Of a stretch of 64,000 nucleotides of DNA, positions 23,652 through 35,768 are shown piece by piece (the first letter of the stretch is position 1; every line of letters begins with the position of its first letter). Location of the stretch: contig NC_080419.1 of NCBI RefSeq assembly GCF_029873635.1, positions 69,917,823 through 69,981,822 of the forward strand, read 5' to 3'. Both the position numbers and the translations under genes were made by a program. Below the pieces are notes generated by a model. The model did not search any database. It was not told the DNA's origin and saw only the letters and a list, made by a program, of their open reading frames with translations. This DNA comes from Malania oleifera. Lineage: Eukaryota; Streptophyta; Magnoliopsida; Santalales; Ximeniaceae.

Positions 23652-26600
23652 ATGGAAAGGGAAGTGGTGAAGACCAACAATGGGAGCAGCAACAACAGAG
23701 AGAGAGTAGGAGGGGGTGAGGCGCTGTACAGAGGGAGCCCCCCTGAGGCCCGAACGACGTCGGATTTCGTGTTGCAGTGGGGGAACCGGAAGCGGCCGAG
23801 GTGTATGAAGATCCAGGTGAAGGACGAGTCTGCCCCGGTTCAGAGGACCACGGTTCGTGTGGACCGGCGGGTCGTCAGAGCCGATAAAGAGACTCCCAAT
23901 CAACAAACCGCCGCTGCCGTGGCCGCCACCACCACAAATAACGGTAACGGGTACTTTAATCTTCGTCAACGCCCAGCTTCGCCGTCGGCTCCTCCGCCGC
24001 CCCATCGCGTTCTCAGGTACGGACTTCGAACACGCCCAATGCCAAAAAATGCTATTGTTTGAATTCGCTGGAGTAGATGCGGTCCTAGAAACATGGTGTT
24101 TTTCTCTTTAATGGGAAACTATTGTTATTATTATTAATTTATTTTAGGAACAGTTGCATGGTTGAGGCCCATCTAGAGTTTTGACCGTCCGATTTGGTTT
24201 TTTTTTTTTTTTTAATGGAGAAATTGGATGAGGGTTTGAATGATGAAATATCTAGTGGACAAATTTTATTTGCCCAAACACGGTTCACTCACTCTGGTTT
24301 GGTGTATGGGTTGGCGTGGGGTGGGTCCACTCGGTGGCGTCTGTCTCTTTGGATCTCTCTTGTGCTAAATGAGATAAGGCCCGGAAAAAGAAACACTAAT
24401 ATAAAATGTTTTGGTGGGGGGGGGGGGGGGGGGGGGGGAGGGAGGAGATTCCCTTTCATATTGTGCAGAACACAATATGGGCTATGGAGTAAGGCTAATT
24501 CGGGTCGGGTCAGGTCGGTACCCAAGTAAAGTCGCATCTGGTTGGAGATGGGAGAGGTGCGTCGTGCTAACTAGTAGGGCCATTTGTTATATTATATTGT
24601 TTCTTTTCTCTTGTTGATTTTTTCTCTTAATTATTGAACCTTTGATTGTGGATTAAAATATATATATATATATAGCAGCATTTGGATTTTGGAGCTTTGG
24701 CTTTTGAACACATGCCCAATTCATTTGGTGAAATATCTAAGAATTTTTCTGATTTATGTTTATCTAACTAAAACTTTAAATAATTTTTTTTTTTCAAAAA
24801 ATTGAGTTGTCACAATAGTAGAATAAATTTAAATTTGTGAAGAAATACAACCATAGGGTTATCGCACTAGAATTGGGACATATAAGCTTATTTGTTTTCT
24901 TTATTACACTGGTTGACGACACTTTTCTTTACTGGACTTGTTATTAGTTGTGTTTACGTTTAATTTTGATGCAAAAACTCTCACTATGCCTAATAATTAC
25001 AGCAAAGTCAATCTACAGAGTAAAATGCCGAGTTGATTAGTTTCCCTAATTATAGTTTGCCAATTTCTGAATTTTAAGAAAATTTTTACTTTCTTTTAAG
25101 TCCCATTATTTTAGGAATTATATTTGTATTTTGCAAACATTATTTTGTCATGCTCCTTCTTATTTCTATCTTAACTTCAATATTTATACTACAATTTCAT
25201 CATAATTTATTTCTTAAATAAGATTATGTACTATTTACTCTTTAAAAGGAAATTTCAGGGGTAAAATAACAAATTTGCCCCCTTAACAGCAGGGCCACTA
25301 TTGAAATAAGACGAGGTAGATTGAATCTATCATGTTAGTTATGGATTAATTTCATAAATGATGATATTTTATGAATTTTTAAATTTATTAAAAAAATTAA
25401 TTATCATTTAATAATTAATTTAAGGTATGTGTTTTTATCTTTTTTTTATTTATAAAATAATATTTTGATTCAATAATTATTCTTATGAGTTGGAGAAGAT
25501 ATTTGGTGGCACATGACATGAAATTGTATTAAATTTTCAGATTTAATTTTGTTTTAATGGTTTCACTTATTGTCTAGGAGAGTTTATATTTGATTAATTT
25601 TTTTTAAAAAAAATATGAATTAATATTTCAATTGTGATGATTATATTAAGTAATTTTGAATTATAACTCTAATAAATGAATTAATTATAATATTTATATG
25701 ACTTCTAATGAACTCATCTGTAGAAATGAGAAGATTTTTTATTCAGCATGTGGGGGGGAGGGGGAGGTGGACGGGGTGGGGTTGAAGGGTTGCACACGTA
25801 CTACGATAGGATGGTTTGCACCGGATCTGCTCATCGCATAAAGGAGCTAGCCACTTAAGAGAAAAAAGTTCTCTGCCACGTGCACCCAAACCCTTCCTCT
25901 AACTTTTTCCGTTGGATCACCGCCGTTGGTTTAAAAACGGAATTAATAATCCCGTGGTCCATCTGTTCCACGGAGCGAATTAAGAGCTGGACACGTAAGA
26001 ATTTTACAGGAAAGGGGGAACGAAATCCAACGGCCCAGCGCCTGACAAGGACCATGCGATTTCCTGCTGTATTCCCCAGCCGCGCACGTTAGACTCTCAA
26101 ATATCCCCAACCCCTGCTCACCCTTTAATCAATCAATCAAACAAACAAGCGAAAATACGAAAAATTGAAAACCTTCCGTCCTTGAAAGTCGATTGAAAGC
26201 CCCTCAAAACCACCCCATTTTCGGCGAAAAACCCGTCGAGATTCAAGCCAACACCAGCACAGATCTAGATCAGCGCGAGGTTAAATCCGTAATTTCTCCT
26301 CCAATTAAATGATTATTTTTTCAAGTACAATAACCCCTTTTTTTCACTTTCCCCCTGGTTTTTTTTTTTTTTTAATTTCATTTTTGTTTTCTCGCTTCTC
26401 AACTTCTTTTTTATTTTATTTTTTTATTATCACTGTTGGTTATGGTATTTATAGATTTAGGGTCTTACGGTGTGTAGTTTGCGGGCTGTGTGTGTTTAGG
26501 AATTCTGAAGCGATGAGAGGTCAGAGCAATGGAGTGAGGGGACTTTCTTCTCCGGACAGAGGAGAGCACAAGGCGCAGGACAGAAAAGGCAACAACCACC

Positions 26601-27418
26601 ACAACAATGATAGTAACGGCGGAGGCGGTGGAGGAGCGTCGAACTCGACGGAGACGGCGCACGATAGCAAGAAGGGAGGGTCGTCGTCGGGGAGCGAAGC
26701 GGTGGCGGCGGTGTGGCCCCCGAAGTTCGTGATCGCGTTGACGAACAAAGAGAAGGAAGAGGATTTCATGGCCATTAAAGGGTCCAAGCTTCCTCAGAGA
26801 CCCAAGAAGAGAGCCAAGTTCATTCAACGAACCCTTAACGTGAGCATCCTCAGCCCCTTTCCCTTTCATTTTTCCTCCTCTCCTCTTTCCTGTTTAATCT
26901 TCATTTATTTCATTTTAATTTAATTAATTTTATTAGTAATAATTATCATAGTAACTCCTCATTAATTCCACCTTCTTACAGATAGATGTTTATTTATTTT
27001 TGCTAGCATTTCAAAATAAATTAATGAGGAGTTTTTTAAATTTAAAACAAGAAGGTATTTTCGGGAATTAAAATAATAAAATAGTAATATTTGTGTGTTG
27101 ACCGAGGGTGGTGGTTTGAGGTCTGCTTTGCCATTTCCTTTTGCTAAATAAAGGCAACAAGTTAATCGCATTTTGCCATATAAAACAAAGAGTTGTGGAG
27201 GAGGGTAGAGGTGTCGGTTGGGTGAGTGGAGTGTTGTTCAATTGAATGACCGTGTGTGCAGGTTGCCAGTTGCGACTAGCAAAAGGCCGGGAGACCAGGT
27301 CTCGCACTCGCTCCAGTGGTGTGCAGTTACGGTCGTGTGCCGTGGTATTAGGGCGAAACTGGCGGTGATGGGTACGCCAGATGTTTGGGCCCGATGAGAG
27401 GACAGCTGTAGGGTTGGG

Positions 27419-27457
<39 letters not shown>

Positions 27458-28191
27458 GGTGGGGACAAGGGCGTCAATAGATTAAATATTTGTTTTGATA
27501 CAATGAGGGAGAGGAGAATTCACAGCCCTTGGTAATAATTGTGAGTGGGTGTTGGGTCAGTGGGGAGTGGACCACTGACAACGTGCCAAAAGGGGCAATG
27601 CGATTTGATTTGCTCATTTATTTTGTGCCCTCTCCTCCGTGATGGCATCCACCAACATTTTGTTGCATACCTTACCTTTAATATTATTTTTAGTTTGTTT
27701 AAGCTTAAAGCAAGCCAATCCCCCATGCCTTCCGGCTTTTTAACGTTTTTTTTTTGGGGGGAGAAGCTGTTTGAGTGTAGACTGTATTAAAAGTAAAAGG
27801 CGAAGCTTATAGGATTTTGCCTTTTTCTTTTTTTACCAGAGAAAAATAAAATTAATGATTTTAGTTTCGACACCGATAGTTAATTAATGAAGTCGTAGTC
27901 GGGGGGAGGGTTCATGCACCTCCGTTAGCTGCCTGCCTGATTCCATGGGCGCCACATGGATTTCATTGATTTTGCATCTTCCCGCCCCCCCAAAAAAAAA
28001 AAAAAAAACCGACTAAATTAAAGAAGTAAAAGTTCTTCTAAAGTGGAAATCGTTGAGGGGTTTGTGTTTAATGGAGAAGTGATGCGTATGTATTGTTTGT
28101 GGTGTGGATGCAGTTGGTGAGCCCGGGGGCATGGCTGTGTGATCTGACATTGGAGCGATACGAGGTCAGGGAGAAGAAGATCTCTAAGAAG

Positions 28192-28223
<32 letters not shown>

Positions 28224-28363
28224 GTAATAATGTTCCCTTTTGGTATTGATATTGATTCGGGCATCATATTATGGTCGTGATCCTAATAACAAAATAAAAA
28301 TAAAAATTGCAGAGGCCGCGAGGGTTGAAGGCGATGGGCAACATGGACTCCGACTCTGAGTAA
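23652..28363 (+). CDS. DUF1639 family protein, four exons, 277 residues
   Basis: The one convincing host gene. Exons are 23,652-24,016, 26,500-26,839, 28,114-28,191 and 28,313-28,363; all introns are GT-AG and the reading frame is continuous (365+340+78+51 nt). The first intron splits an Arg codon; the other two fall between codons. Residues 38-54 hold the conserved FVLQWGNRKRPRCMKIQ block. Residues 66-76 are basic. Residues 150-190 are a low-complexity Asn/Gly/Ser stretch. Residues 193-265 match the plant-specific DUF1639 domain: WPPKFVIALTNKEKEEDF, KLPQRPKKRAK, then SPGAWLCDLTLERYEVREKK and the RPRGLK tail ending in DSDSE. RPKKRAK (222-228) could be a nuclear localisation signal. No enzyme motif, signal peptide or membrane segment is visible. 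The biochemical role of DUF1639 proteins is not established and I do not assign one. The start codon is the first Met of the open stretch and gives the conserved N-terminus. Confidence 0.92.
24416..24438 (+). repeat. 23-base G homopolymer in intron 1
   Basis: Twenty-three consecutive G residues followed by AGGGAGGAG. Long G runs are prone to length error in assembly and could fold into a quadruplex in the transcript. It creates glycine-rich or proline-rich spurious open frames on both strands. Confidence 0.9.
25796..26089 (+). promoter_or_regulatory. Cluster of ACGT elements in intron 1 (possible internal promoter)
   Basis: Four ACGT cores occur within 300 bp: ACACGTAC (25,796), GCCACGTGCA with a full G-box CACGTG (25,877-25,882), ACACGTAA (25,993) and GCACGTTA (26,086). 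C-rich, leader-like sequence follows up to exon 2, whose ATG at 26,514 could begin a shorter protein that keeps the whole DUF1639 domain. ACGT elements are typical bZIP/bHLH sites in plant promoters. Internal promoter use is inferred. Confidence 0.4.
26840..28113 (+). other. Intron 2 of the DUF1639 gene
   Basis: Donor AAC|GTGAGC, acceptor GATGCAG|TT. 1,274 bp, with an (AG)n run of about 16 units at 27,424-27,455 and a C-run followed by an A-run near 27,983-28,008. No coding or transposon feature recognised. Confidence 0.88.
28192..28312 (+). other. Intron 3 of the DUF1639 gene
   Basis: Donor AAG|GTATTA, acceptor ATTGCAG|AG, 121 bp. A (TTA)n microsatellite (28,194-28,222) starts right at the donor, so repeat-length variation would alter the distance to the branch site. 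Confidence 0.88.
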
Positions 28364-28427
28364 GGCTCCGGAGGAAAAATCAAAATAACAAAAGAAGAAA
28401 GAGAAAGGGAAGAAACCTGTTTTTGAA

Positions 28428-28452
28428 GGGAGGGAGGGGAGGGGAGGGGAGG
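28428..28452 (+). promoter_or_regulatory. G-tract cluster in the 3' UTR (quadruplex candidate)
   Basis: About 65 bp after the stop codon, five G-tracts of three or four residues separated by single A residues run in the sense strand, followed by shorter G pairs. This matches the usual pattern for an RNA G-quadruplex. The 3' UTR probably extends some hundred bases further; no clear polyadenylation signal stands out. Confidence 0.5.
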
Positions 28453-28699
28453 TGAGGTGGGAGAGCAGTTTAGAATTACGAGGACGATGGTTGATTTGGT
28501 ACTCTTTTTAAGGTGTTGGGTTTGCCCTTTTTTGGAATTTTAATTTTAAAATATTAGGTGAGGAGGGATGGATGTTTGGTTGCTTCCGTTTGCCAGGGCC
28601 CAGGGGGTGGGTAATGGTGACAAGCCAAAATCAAATTAATGAGAGAAGCAAGGGATACGTTTCTTTATGTTCTAATTCTATCTATTCTTTTTTTGGTCC

Positions 28700-31432
28700 A
28701 TGCTTCTCCTCTCTTCCCACATCTTTTTATTAGGGTTTTAACGGTACTGTAATTCTAGTTTTAAAATTTTAATGGATTAGACTTGATTTTATTTTGCAAA
28801 TTAATGAAGAAGAAAAATAATGGAGGGCATTTTGTTTTGTGAGATAAATTGGGGAGTACGATCATTTCTTTTTTCTTTTTCCCTTTTACTTTTGGGTAAA
28901 AGAAAAGGATATGCCATTACAACACTAAAACTACTGCTGAAGTTGCATCATTTTTTCTTCCCTCATTTTTAAAATTTTTTTGTCCTATTTTGACTCATCC
29001 CTTTCTTTCAAAAGGAGATTCTTAAGTGTACCTATTATCTTGGTTTGGCGTAGAGGGCTCCAGTGTTAGGCGGACTGTTTGATTTAATAAGTTAGAAAAT
29101 ATTTATCAAATTCCGAGATAACTCCTCCCAAAAAAATATTGTGCAAGTGACGACATTAATATATTTTGGAGTGCCAATAATACAAGTCAAGTCTTCACCT
29201 AAAAATGAATGAGATTTGGTCCCTCAAAATTTCTAAAAAATATGTATAAATCTTAAGGTTTGACAAAAAGAAAATGACAAAAATTTCAAGAACCCTAAAG
29301 TTCTAAAAATACTAAGCAAATCTCCTATTAAATTTTGTTAAAAGATAATTTTTTAAAAGAAAATGTTTGCATCCTTTTGGTTAACCTCAAGAGACTAACA
29401 TGACATTTTTGAAAACTTCAATGGAAGTTTATGACCTTTTTTAAATATTAGGGAAAATTTTTGTCTTTTGCCCTAAATCTTTTCTCCTAATTCTCTCCTT
29501 AAGAAGTGAAGAGCACACCTATAATACTTTTCCACATGGTGTCACTATTCAAATCAGTGGTCTAAACAAAACCACACCCGTAAAATAATACGAAACTTTG
29601 AAAAGAATGTCAAACAACAATTAAATAAAAATTGACTTTACAATTTAAAAGCTTTAAAAAAACACTTATATTGATTTCGAGTCTTGAATTTGGATAAATG
29701 TTAATACGACTTTTATGTTACGTCTTACTTAAATTCAACACAAATTTAAAATTAGATCCTTTCCAAATATAGAGTTAAAGTTTGATCATCCAAGAGCTTT
29801 AAAAAAATTAAAATTACATAAAACAATGCATTTGTCAATGCAACAAGAATCAAACATACACGAAATTAATAAAATTAATTCCATAAATGCTTCTCCAATC
29901 TAAAAATTTCAAAAATAATAAATTTCTCAATCATAAATGCATGAATATTTTCCTGTTGCTGTCACACCATAGTTTGATGTCATTTCCAAAGTCTTAAACT
30001 ATTTATGGGTATGGTTTTATCATATACCCACACATTATATGGCAAGTTTAATTGAATTGATAAAGATTAATTACTTATTTATGGTGTTATTTGTTGTACT
30101 AATTCTTGATTTAAAATATCTTACTTATTTTCTGATTTAGAAAGACTTGCAAAAGAAATTGTGTGCACACTCTGGTATATTAGATATTTTACACTATATA
30201 CTAAGGTTTTTAAGTCAAAACAAAAATTTATCTTATTATTGAATGTAAATAGATTTTGTATAAATTATATAATAACTATATATAAAAGTTAATATATATT
30301 TTTATCAATAATTAATTAACTATCATTAAATAAGTTTGGAATGATTTATTAAATTGAAGTGAGAACTATTGATTGCAAAAGCTATTCCCTAAATATATAA
30401 ATAATATCAGCTATTATTTTTAAGAAAATTTATTTAAAATGAAAGATTGAAAAAGGAAAGTAAAGAAATTTCTATTTTTTTAAATCTATGTTTTCAGTAT
30501 ATAGAATTTTTTTTTTTTCAAATATATTTAGTAATATCTTTAATGGACATTGTGTATATAATTTTTTTAACTAAATTAGACATAGGTAAAATACTAAATT
30601 TAAGCAAAATTGTATGCAATTGCTTGTAAGGAAAGAAAAGAAGAATTTTATGGGTTTTTAACTAATAACTTTTACAAAGCACAATATTATAATAATTCAT
30701 TCAATTACGGTGTAAGGCTTCAATTGGAGAAATGAATTTTGAAAATTTGTTATATCCAAAATTTAATAATATAAAATCGAATATTAGTAATTGATAAAAT
30801 AAGAAACTCGAGTCAATGGTAAAATAGACTAAGTCGGGATATTTAGTTATATAGTGAGTCCGTTATAACGAATAAAGTTGATAGATTAGTTTTAAAAAAA
30901 AGAAAGAAAAAAGATTAGTGAGTTTTTCGAGTAGTAATGGGTGCATGTGTGTTGAAATGAAAAAATTGACTTGCACACTCCTTAATTTTACAATATTAGT
31001 TTTGGCTCACATTTAAAAAGCTTCGTAACAATTTCCCTTGACACAACTAAAGTCTTAATAAAATATTTAGTTGTCACACCATATTGAAATGCAGGGAAAA
31101 TTGATGCAGCCATGTTGATCCATGTATAAAATATGAGAGGCAAACCAACTGTGCCATTGTCTAGATTTCAAAATCATAAAGGAAAAAGTTCATTGCATGC
31201 TTTCCAGCCTATTCATTAACTTTCATCCGTATCTTATATATAATTTTGGTAGAATCACATTTTGTAGAAAATAAAATGCAATAAGAAAATGATTAAATTT
31301 TAACTAATAAAAATATTACTGTAACAAAACTGACAAGTGAATCGACTGCTGTTCTTAAAAATGATTTGGCGCCTATAGAGAATGATTCTCTGTGCAAAAT
31401 GTCACTCTACGTGCAATCTTCAAGATTACACA
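28700..31432. other. AT-rich intergenic spacer
   Basis: No domain-bearing frame, RNA gene or transposon terminus recognised. Composition is strongly AT-rich with short homopolymer runs. It ends where copia LTR sequence starts abruptly at about 31,433. Confidence 0.6.
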
Positions 31433-32642
31433 AAAATAAATCAATTAATCAAACAAGAACAATAAAAGTATTAGCAACCTCTACTAATTAATAACCCAAA
31501 CAAGAACTCTCACAAAGCTAAAAATAATCAATGGGATGAGGTTATGAGAGTGTTTGGAAGTATTATAAGAAAAAATGGGTTTTTGAGTTTGAGAGAATTT
31601 TGGCTAATGATTTTTTTTAATCTCTTGCTAATCCACACAAATAAACCCATATTTATAAGTTAAGTCAATAAAATAACCGTTTGGGACCTATTGGGTATTA
31701 TTAGAAAAGTTCCAGAATGCTTGAGCACATTTAATCCAACATAACCCGATTTTACCATAGTTAAAACAATTTTAACCCGTCGAGGTTCGGGTGGTTGAAC
31801 CATGGTTCGGTCGCCTAAACAGACATAATTTTAAAAGATATTTAAATAAGTTTGGTCGCTCGTGTCATGCTTTGGTGGTCAGAATCAAAGTCAGTAGCCT
31901 TTGTTCGTAACTTTGGGTGTTCGATCAGAGGGTCAGTCGCCCGAACTCATTTGTTCGGTCGCCCGGGGTTTTTTTGAACTAAATGGATCGATTGCTCGAG
32001 TAGGTAGAATGTTCCTTTCAAATGGTTTGGGCGCCCATGGACAGTGTGCACAAAATGGTTCGGTCACCCGAGAGCCCAAGTTAACTATTGACTTCTCAAT
32101 AGTTCGGGTGCCCAAGGAGTTTTGAACTCCTGTGGTTCGGTTGCCCGAGCTCTCACAATTTACTTAATAATTTTCAATTTTAAGCTCATTTTCAAACATC
32201 CTTATATTTTGTATGGTATGTGTGAATGTTGGGACCTAAAATCTTACTATGGTCTTACTGAGGTCGTTTTGAGATAGTCCCAAAAATTCGGCGTTGGTCG
32301 ACCGAAGGGTGCCCTAAGGTTATTTGGTCCCTATGGTCATTCTATAGTCATTTTGAGCTTACAAAACCTACATACATGACATGCAGAGATTATTACAAAC
32401 CGATATAAATTATTATAGACCAATATAAAAATGAATGCAAATACAAATGAAAATAGGTCTTCATTCCTTTTGCTTTTCCAAACGCCATCATACAGTGTGA
32501 GCATTGAGTTCCTTATGGCATCAACTGTATCTTTACCATCCATGCGTGCAAAGAATTAACCTAATTCATAAGCTCAGTGCACAGGTAAGATACATATGCT
32601 TTGTTAGCATCAAAAATAGAGATTGGACTCAAAAAGTCAACA
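31433..32642 (-). mobile_element. Truncated 3' LTR of the minus-strand copia element
   Basis: On the minus strand the LTR begins TGTTGACTTTTTGAG at 32,642, after a purine-rich AAAAAGAGGAAAA at the interior edge. It runs to about 31,433, where homology with the partner LTR (35,769-39,482) stops, so about 0.9 kb of its end is missing. It contains the GGTTCGGTCGCCCGA array (about 31,780-32,150) and a TATA-like ACTTATAAAT at 31,651-31,660 in the expected order. Confidence 0.85.
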
Positions 32643-35276
32643 ATTTTCCTCTTTTTGATGATGACAAACGCATCAGAGCAAAATGGGGTTTAGCCAAACA
32701 GGTTCCCCCTACAATATGCATAACGTAAAAGATAAACAATGTAGCTCAAACATATTTACAAACAAAGACATCTCAAATGATATGCATTTATTTCTAACAA
32801 TTTAGCACACTTAAGCTCAGACCATTGAAATTTTGAGTATAAAAGATATGCAACATTTTGTTCAAACAACTCTCCCCATTTTGGCATCAGCAAAAGGGCA
32901 TGTAAAAATTTAAAATTATTTTTAAAATGTTTCATTGAAGCACATAAGCAAGAAATAAAATATGTTTCATTTAAAAAGCATTTCTTGCAATAATACAGTA
33001 AATATATATATATATATCCCTTCATGATTTTCAATAAACATAGGGGGGTGCTTGCTGAAAAAGAGACTATGATTTAATGCAAGCAAACAATATTTTTCTG
33101 GTATTTGATTTAAGAGCAATACAACATATAACTAGAATAGAACAACCATATAGATCCTAAAAATATAATCAATCAAGTACAAGATCATATGGTAAACTTT
33201 GAAATAGTTTGTGGCAAAAAAATATATTTCTGCTTTAGGATTTTCAATGAGATTAATACATTTAAGTACATGCCACAAAACAACTTAAAGCACATCTAAG
33301 CTTAAAAATGGGCGAGCACAACAAGATTGTGAGTTTAGCTTAAGGTCTCCCCCTATCAATTTGAATACTAGCATAGATAAAATGAACAACTTATACTACT
33401 CAAAGATTTAATTCATTAAGCACGCCAAATAGTATAAGCAATTATTTTTAGATTCCTTGGACCAACTATACTGAATGTATATATATTTGTCACCTGATTA
33501 GTATAGTCAACCCAAAAAGCTACAAATGCATCATAAATAGATATTAAGGTGTACTATATAGCACATAACCAAGAACAATTCATATCTAAATATAGAGCCA
33601 TAAAAGCTGCATATTATGTTCAGGGTTACAGAAGAGCCTCAATATACAAGAAATAAATCCGTAAGATGCATATGAGTCCTTTAAGCTCTTTCTAGAAGGA
33701 TGGAGCTTAGCTCCCCTAACTACCTGATGATTATGCAAGGATGAAATTTAATTTTTAATTGGATTTCACTCATCCTTTCAAAAATATTTTGATGTTTATT
33801 TTATTATAATCATCTTTAACACAAGGTTTTGGTTTTGAAAAAATTATGTCGAAATTTTAGCAACATGACGTCTGTAAATTGGACATTTCCCAAATTTTCA
33901 TGTACCAAAATCTGATAGATTCAAGCAATCAATTCAAGATAATTCAGTTTGAGCATATGAGAACCTATTTTTACTACCAGCATGCAATACACAACCACTG
34001 CATCCGCCATGCAGGAGGTATTCTAGACTAAGCATGCAATCAGGTAGCAATTATCAATTCATAAATATAATCTATCAAAAAAATATAAATAGTAAAGAAT
34101 AGTGGATAGAATTTAGTTCAGTGCAGTATTGTTATTCATTAAGGCTTGTACACTATGATTATAAGAGCATTTTAATTTAGTAGTCATGAAAGTGTAATGC
34201 TCCCACTGAGTTAATCACTTAATCATTTTATGCCTTTTTTTATTATTATTTTCTAATTACTTAGCCAAGTGTTTTAGACTTTTCATGATTTAATCTTCGT
34301 TTATCATGCTTAGGCTTAGAGGACCAAAAAGTCACAATAAATATTTCTTTGAGAGTTCTAAGTCTATATATGTCTCTTTTCTTATGATTTACAAAATGTG
34401 AGTGGAACAAGTTCAAATGGCATTAAGCTTTAAGAATCGTGCATAGGTTTCTTGAAATTTTGCATCTTCATATATGTTGAAACCTATACCAATCATGTTA
34501 GCCATTTAACTTAATTCACGAAGATGTAGCTCTAAAGGTTATGACTTAACGTTTTGAGAGCTATGCGTGTGGAGTAGATTAAATACTCTTAAGGATTATA
34601 ATTTCTGTTAAGTTCGAAGAGTATTCAATATAAGTGGACATGATTCAAGATATTTTCATGGAAGTGGATGTGTCCAACCGCTTAGGCAAAGAGCATTTAT
34701 GAGTATTTAAACGTTCTTGAACAATACTCTTTGGAGAATGGAAAGTATCCTTTAGATATGATCACTATTTTGAAGTAAGGATACAAACTAATGAGAGAAT
34801 GAATCTTTACTAGATGTGATCATGATGTCGTAAAGCTTTTCCTATGGAGGAGAAGAACCAGAATTAGAGGATTTGTATTTTGAACTACCTCTAATTTTGA
34901 TTTCAAGGATGTCTTGTGAAAAGCACTCAATATATGTTGGTCATTTATGGTCAATAGTGCTTTAAGCCTAGAATGATGACTAACCATTTTATTAGGCATT
35001 TCATATTCAAAAGTGAGTTTTAGGGTATAGCGATATATGATATAAGATGGAACCCTAACACTCAAGTTTGTGCATTGGACAATAGTGGCTTAACTTAAAG
35101 TATTATATTTAATCATGGGTTAAGCATTTGGAAGTATTTACCTAACAATGATGCCTAGTCCATTTGGAAGGGAAGATTATTCAATTTCTTAGTATGGAAA
35201 AAGTATATTGTGAATACATTTAAACCGACAGTCATCGAAATCCCTAAACGTAGGAACTAAGGGAAGATTAAAATAT
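32643..35276 (-). mobile_element. Non-coding interior of the minus-strand copia element, no pol
   Basis: Between gag and the 3' LTR there is no protease, integrase or RT motif. Several blocks match, in opposite orientation, the interior of the plus-strand element. The clearest is 34,150-34,340 against 13,080-13,240, including the shared GGGAGCATTACACTTTCATG-like stretch (here CTCCCACTGAG variant). CATGCAGGAGGTATTCTAG near 34,010 matches about 13,380-13,400. The same order in both copies supports a family that lacks pol by design. Confidence 0.68.
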
Positions 35277-35768
35277 TTATACAATTTCTATTGGAATTCG
35301 ATCTTCCTTAGATCCTGAGAGATTCACCATCATGATAATCAAATTCATTTTCTTATCTAGGCCTCTGGCACAACTAGATGGACATGAAGATAGAATGTGC
35401 CATTTTCTTTTACAGTCTAAGCAGGTTTTGTAAATACGTGAAAGATTATGCTTACAACTCTTATTTTTACTCAATGAGGCATAAAAATAACAATTGGATT
35501 TAACGGTTAAGCCCTTCTTGAAAATGTTTTTCTTTTTAATTCTTAAGGGTTTATTGTGATTATTCTTTTCATTTTTAACTTCGAGTGTAGCTCTAGAATA
35601 ATCATCCATTTCTTTTTCTAAGAAGATAATTTTTAGGGTCTTCTTAATTTTTCTCTTTTCTAAGATGGCATAATAATCTTTTATTTTTCTTAATTGCTCT
35701 GCCATGCTTTTATTTTCCTTTTTCAAAATGGATTTCTGCTTAGATAACTTCAAGAGTGTTCTAATCAA
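35277..35768 (-). pseudogene. Copia gag C-terminal part with CCHC knuckle
   Basis: A 163-residue open frame on the minus strand. It is lysine-rich with coiled-coil character in the first 70 residues, then a clean zinc knuckle C-LDC-KRKW-H-ILSS-C (CX2CX4HX4C). It corresponds to the second half of the gag at 10,621-11,830. The N-terminal half, the primer site and the end of the 5' LTR are missing: the frame abuts LTR-interior sequence at 35,769. A deletion fragment, not a complete protein. Confidence 0.7.

Larger units (their letters stand above)
24017..26499 (+). other. Intron 1 of the DUF1639 gene (2.48 kb)
   Basis: Donor CAG|GTACGG, acceptor GTTTAG|G. The 5' two thirds are AT-rich with a 23-base G run (24,416-24,438) and no repeats I recognise. 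From about 25,740 to 26,300 the composition shifts to GC-richer sequence with several ACGT cores and looks like a promoter followed by a leader. A short (TA)n lies near 24,658-24,675. Confidence 0.85.

Noticed and set aside
23643-24005. 120-residue minus-strand frame opposite exon 1
   Set aside because: Shadow of the DUF1639 first exon.
26309-26499. In-frame upstream extension of exon 2 (Phe-rich start)
   Set aside because: Hydrophobic translation of intronic T-runs; the acceptor at 26,498-26,499 joins exon 1 in frame and gives the conserved protein.
26465-26869. 134-residue minus-strand frame
   Set aside because: Antisense of exon 2; Arg-rich and Val-rich composition mirrors the Gly/Asn codons.
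28700-31432. Hidden small genes in the spacer
   Set aside because: Only short AT-rich frames such as 30,447-30,629, with no domain, promoter or splice support.
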